From Chitinophaga arvensicola (lineage in GTDB: Bacteria > Bacteroidota > Bacteroidia > Chitinophagales > Chitinophagaceae): DNA of 64,000 nucleotides. Below the pieces are notes generated by a model. The model saw only the letters and a list, made by a program, of their open reading frames with translations, had not been told where the DNA came from and searched no databases. Positions 53,377-61,557 of this stretch are shown here, piece by piece. A program made the translations under genes and the position numbers. The number at the start of each line of letters is the position of its first letter. Within the stretch, counting starts at the first letter, position 1. The DNA lies in contig NZ_FOJG01000002.1 of the NCBI RefSeq assembly GCF_900110835.1, forward strand, positions 2,384,979 to 2,448,978, read 5' to 3'.

Positions 53377-54399
53377 TCAACGCCAACCCAATCCGGGTGC
53401 TACATGCTCCAGAATAGACGACAGTACATGTACATTGTAATCAACACCCAATGTATTAGGTATCGTCAAAAGAAGGGTATCTGCCTCCTGGATAGCTTCA
53501 TCGGCAGCTAATTCTTTTATCAGCTGATCCGGCTCTGCAGCATAGCTTCTTCCGAAAATAGCGCGCTTGTCAGCTTCAATCATTCCGATTTTATCCTTCC
53601 GATTCGATTCCTGCCCAAAGAAGTAGCGATCCTGATCGTTTACCAATGCGAAAATAGACCGGCTTACCGATACCCTTGGTTCCCTTTGGTGGCCAGCTTT
53701 TTTCCAGGCATCTTTGTACAATCTGATCTGCTCGGCTTGTTGTATATGGAAAGGTTTACCGCTTTCATCGTACTTCAGCGTAGAACTTTGAAGATACATG
53801 CCGTTTTCGGCTGCCCAAACAGCCGTAGCGTTGGAAGCTGCGCCCCACCAGATGCGTTCCCGCAATCCTTCCGAATGTGGCTCCAAACGTAGCAGGCCTG
53901 GTGGATTCGGAAACATCGGATACGGATTAGGCTGAGCAAATCCTACACCTTTTAGCTTATCCAGAAATTCCAGCGCTTTGCGGCGACCCATATCTGCGTC
54001 CGTTTCTCCTACGGCTGGCTCATACCCAAAATAGCGCCATCCATCAATTACCTGTTCAGGCGAACCTCTGCTGATTCCCAATTGTAATCTTCCTTCTGAA
54101 ATCAGATCAGCAGCTCCCGCATCTTCCACCATATACAGTGGATTCTCATAACGCATGTCAATCACACCTGTTCCAATCTCTATTTTGCTTGTTTGGGCGC
54201 CGATAGCCGAAAGCAAAGGAAAGGGGGATGCTAACTGAGCTGCGAAATGATGTACACGAAAATAGGCGCCATCTAAACCAATTTCTTCGGCAGCAACAGC
54301 CAGATCGATAGATTGAAGCAACGTGTCTCCTGCTGTACGGGCTTTATAGGCAGGGTGGTCAGACCAATGCCCAAATGATAAAAATCCTATTTTCTTCAT
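53377..54399 (-). CDS. LLM-class flavin-dependent oxidoreductase (luciferase-like monooxygenase)
   Basis: A 340-residue TIM-barrel flavin enzyme starting MKKIGFLSFGHWSDHP. Landmarks are AEEIGLDGAYFRVHHF, GTGVIDMRYENPLYMVEDAGAADLISEGRLQLGISRGSPEQVIDG and a late WAAENGMYLQSS strand. The group uses FMNH2 or F420 to oxidise small molecules; the substrate is unknown. It is alone on its strand, divergent from nothing obvious, and ends at a terminator. Confidence 0.88.
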   Translation of the reverse strand: MKKIGFLSFGHWSDHPAYKARTAGDTLLQSIDLAVAAEEIGLDGAYFRVHHFAAQLASPFPLLSAIGAQTSKIEIGTGVIDMRYENPLYMVEDAGAADLISEGRLQLGISRGSPEQVIDGWRYFGYEPAVGETDADMGRRKALEFLDKLKGVGFAQPNPYPMFPNPPGLLRLEPHSEGLRERIWWGAASNATAVWAAENGMYLQSSTLKYDESGKPFHIQQAEQIRLYKDAWKKAGHQREPRVSVSRSIFALVNDQDRYFFGQESNRKDKIGMIEADKRAIFGRSYAAEPDQLIKELAADEAIQEADTLLLTIPNTLGVDYNVHVLSSILEHVAPGLGWR

Positions 54400-54577
54400 A
54401 AGTTCCTTTTCAGCCTGAAAATTAACCCATTCTTATCTATTTATTGTTTGCCGAAAGCAATTTCTTTCAGGCTGATTTTTCGCTGTCTTCTTAAAATATT
54501 AAACGCTTTTATCTTCTTAAATATGCTGCTGGAATACATCTCTATAAAATTATCCGGCCTACGACACAACCGTGCTA

Positions 54578-55129
54578 TTACTGCTTGCGGTAATGAAGCG
54601 ACATACATCCGGATTTTAAAGCCCTCGAATCCACTAGCTGTAAATTTAGCTTCTCAGGAAGAACCACCTCATCTAACAATCGTCTACCCTGACCTGAAAG
54701 AACAGGATGAACAAGAAAGTAATATTCGTCTACCAGACCAAGCCTTATCAGTTCGGCTGGCAGGCTTACACCACCAAGGGATATATTCTTACCGGGAGCC
54801 TGTTTTAGTTTCAGTACTTCTTCCGCAAGGTTACTACGGATAATCCTCGTATTACCTTCTACATGCTCCAGTGTACGGGAGCAAACTACTTTGTCAATGG
54901 CATCAAATACCTGTGCAAATTCATTCTCCGATTTGGTCCCGGATTGTTTCTTTGCTACCTCCGGCCAGTAAGGGACCATCAACTCATAGGTTTTACGTCC
55001 GTAAATAATCAGGTCTGCATCCCGCATCAGATCCGTAAAATACTCGTGGACTTCTACACTGCCGCTAAGTTGCGTATGGTCGCAGCAACCATCTGCAGTC
55101 AGATTGATACCATAGACTATATTTCTCAT
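54578..55129 (-). CDS. Dihydrofolate-reductase-fold protein (RibD C-terminal type)
   Basis: A 183-residue protein: NIVYGINLTADGCCDHTQL at the start, DADLIIYGRKTYELMVPYWPEVAK in the NADP-binding part, then NISLGGVSLPAELIRLGLVDEYYFLVHPVLSGQGRRLL. This is the widespread YyaP/RibD_C group, putative NADPH-dependent reductases outside folate and riboflavin synthesis. The substrate is unknown. No partner gene is evident. Confidence 0.88.
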   Translation of the reverse strand: MRNIVYGINLTADGCCDHTQLSGSVEVHEYFTDLMRDADLIIYGRKTYELMVPYWPEVAKKQSGTKSENEFAQVFDAIDKVVCSRTLEHVEGNTRIIRSNLAEEVLKLKQAPGKNISLGGVSLPAELIRLGLVDEYYFLVHPVLSGQGRRLLDEVVLPEKLNLQLVDSRALKSGCMSLHYRKQ

Positions 55130-55260
55130 TTGATCAGATTTAGATTTCTATTTTTCAATACAGATTTATTCCGATACCAGTCAAAAATAAAGTAATACAT
55201 CATAACAGAGAGGGCCATCTGCGCCAATAAAAGGGGTATTCAGGCCCAAATTGTTTTTGG

Positions 55261-55268
55261 TACATTTG
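55261..55268 (+). promoter_or_regulatory. Predicted -7 box (TACATTTG) just before the LysE-type gene
   Basis: TACATTTG ends only 4 bases before the ATG at 55273. If used, transcription would start at or just after the start codon, giving a leaderless message; otherwise it is a chance match. No clear -33 element. Confidence 0.3.
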
Positions 55269-55272
55269 CATC

Positions 55273-55899
55273 ATGGGTATTATTAACATTACATCATTCG
55301 TGATAACGTCTTTTCTTTTTATTATATCTCCTGGCATTGATACCATATTCATTCTGAATAAATCCCTGACTCATGGGCAAAAAACAGGTCTTTATGCTAC
55401 GCTTGGTAAAGTAACCGGTGTGATGGTACACACTTCTTTCGCTGCCTTCGGATTATCATTGATATTAGCTCAATCTGCTACCGCTTTTACTATTGTTAAA
55501 TATTCAGGTGCCATTTACCTGGTGTATATTGGGATCACTAAACTATTTTCAAAACAGCACATTATCAATAAAGAAAACCAGGTAAAATTCATATCTAATA
55601 AAAAGGCCTACTGGACTGCCTTAATGACAAATGCACTCAATCCCAAAGTAGCCATATTCTTTTTAGCATTTATCCCGCAGTTTATAAAATACGAATATAT
55701 ACATGATAAAATACCATTTTTTCTTTTAGGGGCCATTTATGCCATGCTTAGTATGATATGGTTTACCGGGCTCACGTTCTTTGCAGCCACCTTTTCGGCG
55801 AAACTTAAATCAAACCCCGGAGTCGGAATACTGGTCAACAAGATTTCAGGGGTAGCCATCATTTTCATGGGAATAAAAGTTGCGTTAACTAAGAAGTAG
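55273..55899 (+). CDS. LysE-family amino-acid exporter
   Basis: A 208-residue inner-membrane protein with about six helices. The start ITSFVITSFLFIISPGIDTIFILNKSLTHGQKTGLYATLGKVTG carries the SPGxD motif of the LysE/RhtB family. The middle part has YSGAIYLVYIGITKLF, then WTALMTNALNPKVAIFFLAFIPQF, the second family signature. It exports an amino acid or derivative; the substrate is unknown. Confidence 0.9.
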   Translation: MGIINITSFVITSFLFIISPGIDTIFILNKSLTHGQKTGLYATLGKVTGVMVHTSFAAFGLSLILAQSATAFTIVKYSGAIYLVYIGITKLFSKQHIINKENQVKFISNKKAYWTALMTNALNPKVAIFFLAFIPQFIKYEYIHDKIPFFLLGAIYAMLSMIWFTGLTFFAATFSAKLKSNPGVGILVNKISGVAIIFMGIKVALTKK

Positions 55900-56009
55900 G
55901 TATTTTTTTCTTCCTTTTAAAGACCACCGTTTGTTTCAAAAGTTGGCCACATCCAGATAGCTGTCACCATAAGAAAATTTAATAGCTTTATTAAAAATAA
56001 GGATAACGT

Positions 56010-56531
56010 ATGGACGCGCAACAGCTCGAATTTAAATCAGGCATTTACCATATTCGCAGGCTCCGGGAAGAGGAAGCCCTACTTTATAAATCCATGCGCC
56101 TGGAAGCGATTAAAACCGAACCTTCTATGTTCAGATGCACCACACCCGCTGAAGCTGATCTTACTGACGAACAATGGCAGGAACGCATAAAAGCCCCCAG
56201 AGCGGTATTTGGACTTTTTGCCAACGATGAACTGGTGGGTATGACCAGTTTACTACTATTGAATGACCATGAAGGCTACCTTGGGCAGTCTTATATAAAA
56301 AAAGAACATAGAGGACAAGGATTATCCGCTCTTCTTTATAAGATCAGGATGGCCTTAGCCTTAGAATTGCGGCTAAAGCGGCTTAGTGTAAGTCACCGGG
56401 AAAGCAACACTGCTTCCAAAGCCGCCAACCAGCGCTTTAACTTTCAATACAGTCATCGGGAAACAGCCAACTGGATTGATGGAACCAGCGAAGATGTGCT
56501 ATACTATGTATTGGACCTGGAGGCAAATTAG
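56010..56531 (+). CDS. GNAT family N-acetyltransferase
   Basis: A 173-residue acetyltransferase. Acetyl-CoA loop in GQSYIKKEHRGQGLSALLYKIRMALAL (Arg-Gly-Gln-Gly), preceded by AVFGLFANDELVGMTSLLLL. The end RLSVSHRESNTASKAANQRFNFQYSHRE is typical of the family. The acceptor is unknown. The gene stands alone between the LysE gene and the broken amidohydrolase gene. Confidence 0.88.
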   Translation: MDAQQLEFKSGIYHIRRLREEEALLYKSMRLEAIKTEPSMFRCTTPAEADLTDEQWQERIKAPRAVFGLFANDELVGMTSLLLLNDHEGYLGQSYIKKEHRGQGLSALLYKIRMALALELRLKRLSVSHRESNTASKAANQRFNFQYSHRETANWIDGTSEDVLYYVLDLEAN

Positions 56532-56765
56532 ATAAACGCTCATAAAAAAACGGGAAAATGCCACCTACCATTGCACCCCAGCCCGGAGAAAATATTTTAA
56601 GCACCTTAAGAAGGGAAGCTACTATGATGCTAGTTTTCTTGATTTGCTTTAAAAAAGGATCTTTATGAGGAACACTATCTCTGGACATTACTATAACTTC
56701 CATCATTCGTGAGATACGTCCCAATACTTTGCTTTTAACTTTTGATTGACAAATTGTATTATATC

Positions 56766-57752
56766 ATGAGGATAGTAACACTCGAAGAGCATATCTCTTT
56801 CCCAGAAATGGCCAATAAAATACCTAAGGAAGCATTGGGTGGCTTTGGTCAATCCGAAAGGATGCTGCAACTGATTCCCAAACTCGCAGATATAACAGGA
56901 GACCGTTTGAAATCGATGGATGCAAATGGCATTACAATGCAGGTACTTTCTGTTGACAGCGCTGGTGCAAATTTATTAAATGATATGAAAGGTCCTGCTT
57001 TTGCAAGGGAGTATAACGATCTCATAGCTGGTCATATTGCTGGTTTTGAAGACAGGTTTACGGCTTTTGCCCATTTGCCAACAACAGCTCCACTCGCTGC
57101 AGCAGACGAATTAGAACGTGCCGTAAAGGAACATCATTTTCGTGGTGCGATGATCCGGGGTATGACAGAAAACCTTTTTCTGGATCACAAAAAATTTGCG
57201 CCCATATTTGAACGTGCTGAAAAGCTTGGGGTGCCCATATACCTCCACCCTGGCTTGCCACCAAAAGAAGTAGCCGATATATATTATAGTGGGCTGCCTA
57301 ACCATTCGGGAATGGCAGAAGCAATTGCATGTTATGGATGGGGATGACATTCAGAAACAGCTATACATGTATTACGATTGCTTTATGCCGGAATTTTTGA
57401 TATGTATCCTAATCTCAACATCATTATTGGCCACATGGGAGAAATACTCCCGATGATGATGGCAAGATCAGAACGGGCATTCAAACCAGGAAACGGAGGG
57501 GCGAACCAGCGTAGTCTTGCCGAAACTTTTCATCAGCAGGTACACATCACAACCAGTGGCTTCTTTACACAACCCCCATTAAGGATTGCTTTGGATACTT
57601 TTGGTGTAGACAATATCCTATTTTCCATAGACTATCCGTTTAGTACTAACGAAATGGGTATGGAATTTCTAAATGCAATTGACTTACCTGATGATCAGAT
57701 TACCAAGATTGCTCACAGCAATGCCGATAAATTGTTAGGGCTAAAATCGTAA
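56766..57752 (+). pseudogene. Amidohydrolase (gamma-resorcylate-decarboxylase-like), interrupted by one in-frame TGA
   Basis: Start MRIVTLEEHISFPEM. The frame reads as an amidohydrolase_2 protein of about 328 codons with metal ligands in place: Glu in LEEH, His in IYLHPG, His in IIGHMGE and Asp in FSIDYPFS. A TGA at 57345-57347 stops it in the middle of the conserved GWGWHSET segment, exactly where Trp is expected (TGG to TGA). Downstream the frame continues without a shift. One point mutation explains it. No second defect is visible, so the loss is recent or a sequencing error. The intact protein would decarboxylate or hydrolyse a small aromatic compound. Confidence 0.8.
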
Positions 57753-57997
57753 AGCTAATTTTGTATTAATGGAGAGAATCCCGACAGACAGGCTATAACA
57801 CAAGACAAAGCTATTGGATGCAGCAGGAAATGGTTACTGTAGGTAAACGTTTCCTGTATTATAGCGGCGCTGACGTAAAACAGACTTCGGTTACACGATT
57901 TTGCCCTGCTGCTGTCGATTAATCCATGGGCCATCCTGCGTGTTTGAATGCGCTAAAAGTGGCGACGTTCATATGAATGGGAAAACTATGCGCTTTC

Positions 57998-58267
57998 CTA
58001 CGCAGTATCCTGCATTAATACGCCGCGCATCCCATCCTCTTTAAAACGCTTGAAAAAGTAGACATAAGGCCAGGCAAAAAGCAACCCATTTAAAATAGTC
58101 AGTGGCATGATATAAAATAGAACAGAAGCCAGCAAGGTTGGTTTAAACAGATTTACAAAATAGCTCACTAACGGCACTTCCCCCATTAACCCTGACATAA
58201 CAAGCATAAGGCGAATATCCCTGAGTAAGAAATAAACCAGCAACTTTCTTATGATTGCTTTATTCAT
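57998..58267 (-). CDS. Small membrane protein, function unknown
   Basis: An 89-residue protein starting MNKAIIRKLLVYFLLRDIRLMLVMSGLMG, with two hydrophobic stretches (LVYFLL...LMLVMSGLMG and LASVLFYIMPLTILNGLLFAWPYVYFF) and a charged end. It is probably in the inner membrane. I do not recognise a family with certainty; it is somewhat like small DUF2798-type proteins. The 245 bases between it and the broken amidohydrolase gene hold nothing I can identify. Confidence 0.45.
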   Translation of the reverse strand: MNKAIIRKLLVYFLLRDIRLMLVMSGLMGEVPLVSYFVNLFKPTLLASVLFYIMPLTILNGLLFAWPYVYFFKRFKEDGMRGVLMQDTA

Positions 58268-58483
58268 TTTGGATCTCTTATTAAAACCAGCGGTAGCCAC
58301 TGGGAAGGGTCTGTTAAGTAATGAATACGTTTATCTGAAAGAGGATATTTATAATCAAAATAATAGCACACCCTCTTACTGTAAGATCTGATACGTAGCC
58401 TTGATACTCTAAAAATCCCGAACGCTATTTTGGATCAATAAAAAGAAGATGAGAAATCTTGCTGATTAATAAAATACAGACAT

Positions 58484-58518
58484 AAAAAAGGAAACAATCA
58501 GTTTTGATTGTCTCCTTT
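58484..58518 (-). terminator. Minus-strand intrinsic terminator after a tRNA-like scar
   Basis: On the minus strand AAAGGAGACAATCA pairs with TGATTGTTTCCTTT (one G-U), followed by a T-run. It directly follows the tRNA-3'-like sequence at 58519-58560 and may be the terminator of a lost tRNA gene. Confidence 0.65.
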
Positions 58519-58560
58519 AGCGGATAGTCAGGGATGACAGTCGAACACCTGATACCCCTT
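58519..58560 (-). other. Degenerate tRNA 3'-end-like sequence
   Basis: On the minus strand the sequence holds GTGTTCGACTGTC between TCAGG and CCTGA, then CTATCCGC, like a T-arm and acceptor strand with an altered loop. It partly resembles the scar at 39.6 kb (AGGGAT...TCGAAC...CCTGAT on the plus strand). No anticodon arm is present. Confidence 0.35.
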
Positions 58561-58661
58561 TTAACTTTTCCAGAAGGTTTAAAAACGATGTAAATAACTA
58601 ACAACAGTTACTTGTAATTTCTTAGACTTTAGCTTTTATAAATAACTTTAGCATAGTCATA

Positions 58662-58811
58662 TTAATTTAAAGATCTGTATTCATTGGACGCATAACCAAC
58701 ACGGCTTTTGAATAACCGACTAAAGTGCTGAGGATATTTACAGTAAGAAATCCCGGTTGCAGTATTTGTAATCGAGATTTTACAGATGATCACAGATAGT
58801 ACATCCGCTAT
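58662..58811 (-). pseudogene. C-terminal remnant of an AraC-family regulator
   Basis: Forty-nine codons on the minus strand end in YPQHFSRLFKSRVGYASNEYRSLN and a stop, the second HTH of an AraC protein (compare FEHPQSFSKLFKSK in the intact gene at 43.5 kb). The preceding ISITNTATGISYCK is a degraded form of the usual VTEIAYELGF helix. An in-frame stop lies directly upstream, and no start or N-terminal domain is left. Confidence 0.55.
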
Positions 58812-58914
58812 TCAGGTATCTATATATTCGCTACAGAATAAAGATGAAGTTGTCAAAAACTCGGGGGCACTTCAAAACCGGGGCATGATGCCAAATCAGG
58901 GATTATTTCATTAA

Positions 58915-59373
58915 GTGTGTAAACTTAAAGATCGGGGATCAAATTCATAATTAAATTCTCACTCTTTTATCAAAAAATAGTTAAAACCTGATTCAGGATC
59001 ATTCCCCAGTTCTAATGGGCATGGTCTTTTTTTGGTACTTCCCTCAAAGTCAGGTATACTGATTTAAGGACAGCTTCATCATCTAGAGGTTGTTTTTGCC
59101 AGGCAACAATATCTTCGGTCACACGGCTGGTGATGTGGCTGATCGTAGCAGTGGAAACGTCAATTTATAGGCTTCCAACTCACCTTCCAGCATCTTTTTA
59201 ATACCCCGTTTCTGAATCTGGGCAAGGAAACCATTTAGCTGATCGGCCGTTTTAAACTGCTTCAGAAAATCATCTGATAAAAAATCTTCTGTTTTCATAA
59301 AACTGTATATCTTTTAAAATTAAAAAATTGAGGCGAAACACCCCGATCTTTATGATTTACACAGTTTATGAGA
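58915..59373 (-). mobile_element. Deleted IS256-family insertion sequence remnant
   Basis: Inverted ends are still visible: GTGTAAACTTAAAGATCGGGG at 58917-58937 and its counterpart CCCCGATCTTTATGATTTACAC at 59341-59362, matching at most positions. They enclose the transposase remnant. About 460 bases remain of an element usually 1.3-1.4 kb long. Confidence 0.7.
59012..59298 (-). pseudogene. IS256-family transposase, internally deleted
   Basis: The minus-strand start at 59298 encodes MKTEDFLSDDFLKQFKTADQ... KKMLEGELEAYK, the N-terminus of Bacteroidota IS256-type transposases. A deletion then joins, in another frame, DVSTATISHITSRVTEDIV and AWQKQPLDDEAV, the segment that follows the CxxC-like region, and ends PKKDHAH with a stop. 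The central part and the DDE catalytic domain are absent, so it cannot transpose. Confidence 0.75.
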
Positions 59374-59460
59374 TAGTGTCTCAACTCAATTCTTAATTAT
59401 CTTTGACAAAATGGTTAGCACCTAACCTATAAAAGAAACCTTTATTTTTTAGGTTCACAC

Positions 59461-61548
59461 TTATTGAAATAGTCCCGGTTCATGTTTACTGACAATTTCA
59501 ATAATTCTCAGTCCTACTTTCAGGAGAGATTCAGGCAATTCCAAATCTGTCTCACTTAAATTATCTGCAATATCCAGCGCAGCTGCCTGCTGGCGGGCAT
59601 TCAGTAGTCTTGTCTCTTTACCCCAGGTACCAAATTTCCTCCATTGTTCATTTTTGATAGAAGATATGGTATTAATTTCAAACTCCCTAAGACCTTCTTC
59701 AGAAGATGCTGCCATTTCCTTATCCCTCCGATTCTTCTCTACCGCACTAATTACATCAGTTCTTATTTCCTGAAAGTCTATGCCAAACTTCTGAACCTTT
59801 ACTGCACTCCAGCAATCTTCTTTCTTAGCCCATTCGCCGTATAGCGAGCCAGGTGCATTGTTCTTGATAAACGCTTCGACTCTCCTCATTATTATTGACA
59901 GAACCTTCTCAAGGTTCGCAGATATATTCTGTGCTTTCCAGATTTTTCGATAGTCAATTCGTTCATTCGTTCTATAGCAAAGCCATGCAATAGTATATGG
60001 CACGGTAATATATCTCATGTCCCCAATTGAATTCGGCTTAATTCCATAAATCCACTCGGCATGACGAAAAATAATTGCTTTCCCAATAAGCTCTTCAAAA
60101 AAGAATAAATTCGGATGTGAAGGAAGGTTGTACACAACAAATTGCGTATAATTTTTCTGACTTCCACGGACTACCATATGAGGGCCGGTCATCAGTTTAC
60201 TTCCAAAATACCTTTCCTGACTTACATTGATATATTTGGCTAATTCCTCTTTCGTAAAGAATTGCGTCCGGGGGTTTCTATTATCAAAATCCTGCAATTT
60301 CCGTTTAGTCGTGCCAAATTTAAGCCGCGCATTTTTGTACTGCCCTCTGGCCCTTTCGTAAAACCATCTCGTTTGCAATACCTGCCCTCTGGCGGGAGCC
60401 CAGGTATTCCGGGACAGCTTTTCTACTTCAACGTGGAATGGGGTATTGGAACTTAGGTCAGAAACAGAAATTTTATTTTGTGTATTGGCATACTCGGATA
60501 TCCGGCTAACGATTCCACTGAAGTTGGATTTATCTTTTATTACTGATAACTTCATCTGCACAAAAACCTTGGTTATATCCGATCTGTCCTTTTTCAAGGT
60601 ATGGTAGATAGCGGCAGTGGTTTGACCACCATTCACGATCTGCAGATCGTCTATGCTTTCTATAAGTAGTCCTTCCTCGGTAGTTCTTAAAACTATTGAA
60701 TTTGCTGTTGCCGCAATACCATTATTAAATGCAAGAAACATATGTGGCTCCCGCATGATGGTAGATCTTATTCCCTTATTAATCTTACCCGTAAACTGTA
60801 AAAATGCCCTGACATTTTGTTCCAGCAATCGCGCTCCATATTTCTCATAAATCGCTGCAAGTGCCGATCCGGGGATTACAGCCAGATACGACTGATAGGC
60901 AGGATTTTCTGTATTGGCCTTTATGCAGGAAACATTAAATCCCTCTTCCAAAAAATCAATGACTATAGGTGTATGCTCCTTTTCAGTGAGATTAAAAAGA
61001 TAATTGAGATCTACTACTTTATAGAAAACAGGGAAACCAAATGATTCTCTATCCTCCGGTATTTCTCCCTTAAATAACCCATTAGTTAGTATAATGACAT
61101 TAACCCTCACAAGATTAGCCTTAAGCTGTTCAGACTCACCGAGTGTTCTTGCAAACTGAAATATGTCTGTAGATTCTTCCAACTCGCCTGCATAGTTTTT
61201 AGACCTTGATTTCTTGAAAAAGCTTATCCCTAACTTAGAGACATTGTCAATTTCTGCTTTTGATACCCTCTGTATGTCATCCAGCTGGTTAAAGATGGTA
61301 ACAAAAAGATCAACCGTCTCATGGTTATCTGCAATAGAATAGGCATTAATTTTATGCCTGTTACGCGGGATCAGACTCTCGCTGTAAGCAAGCCGATAGT
61401 TTTCAGTTTCCCCAGCTTCCGACAGCAGGTTAATTGCATAAGCTGTAAAGATTTGTTCCAGAAATCCACCATCCTCTACTGCAATTTGTTCACTCCGAAC
61501 ATCCTGCATCAATTCTGTATAATAGACATTCAGTTCATTATTTTCCAT
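59461..61548 (-). CDS. AIPR (abortive infection phage resistance) family protein
   Basis: A 695-residue soluble protein. The family core is LAFNNGIAATANSIVLR followed by IDDLQIVNGGQTTAAIYHTLK, then ISEYANTQNKISVSDLSSNTPFHVEVEKL and WFYERARGQY. An N-terminal region (about 1-180) and a helical C-terminal part surround it. Family members occur next to methyltransferases and ATPases in phage-defence loci; the biochemical activity is not settled. It is the last gene of a minus-strand operon, 9 bases after the ATPase gene. No nuclease motif could be picked out by eye. Confidence 0.85.
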   Translation of the reverse strand: MENNELNVYYTELMQDVRSEQIAVEDGGFLEQIFTAYAINLLSEAGETENYRLAYSESLIPRNRHKINAYSIADNHETVDLFVTIFNQLDDIQRVSKAEIDNVSKLGISFFKKSRSKNYAGELEESTDIFQFARTLGESEQLKANLVRVNVIILTNGLFKGEIPEDRESFGFPVFYKVVDLNYLFNLTEKEHTPIVIDFLEEGFNVSCIKANTENPAYQSYLAVIPGSALAAIYEKYGARLLEQNVRAFLQFTGKINKGIRSTIMREPHMFLAFNNGIAATANSIVLRTTEEGLLIESIDDLQIVNGGQTTAAIYHTLKKDRSDITKVFVQMKLSVIKDKSNFSGIVSRISEYANTQNKISVSDLSSNTPFHVEVEKLSRNTWAPARGQVLQTRWFYERARGQYKNARLKFGTTKRKLQDFDNRNPRTQFFTKEELAKYINVSQERYFGSKLMTGPHMVVRGSQKNYTQFVVYNLPSHPNLFFFEELIGKAIIFRHAEWIYGIKPNSIGDMRYITVPYTIAWLCYRTNERIDYRKIWKAQNISANLEKVLSIIMRRVEAFIKNNAPGSLYGEWAKKEDCWSAVKVQKFGIDFQEIRTDVISAVEKNRRDKEMAASSEEGLREFEINTISSIKNEQWRKFGTWGKETRLLNARQQAAALDIADNLSETDLELPESLLKVGLRIIEIVSKHEPGLFQ

Positions 61549-61557
61549 GCGATGAGT

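Noticed and set aside
54448..54843. Plus-strand open frame of 131 codons
   Set aside because: It lies mostly opposite the RibD-like gene, has no recognisable domain, and its composition is that of a reverse-frame shadow.
56437..56724. Minus-strand open frame of 95 codons between the GNAT and amidohydrolase genes
   Set aside because: It overlaps the GNAT 3' end by 95 bases, has no family match, and the part outside the GNAT gene is too short to judge. It may be a remnant but cannot be supported.
57345..57347. TGA as selenocysteine or reassigned Trp codon
   Set aside because: The expected residue is Trp, no selenocysteine-type context is known for this family, no obvious SECIS-like stem follows, and TGA is used as a normal stop in other genes here.
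39781..58518. The two tRNA-like scars as ends of one integrated element
   Set aside because: The scars are only partly similar, no integrase or conjugation genes lie between them, and the genes inside look like ordinary chromosomal ones.
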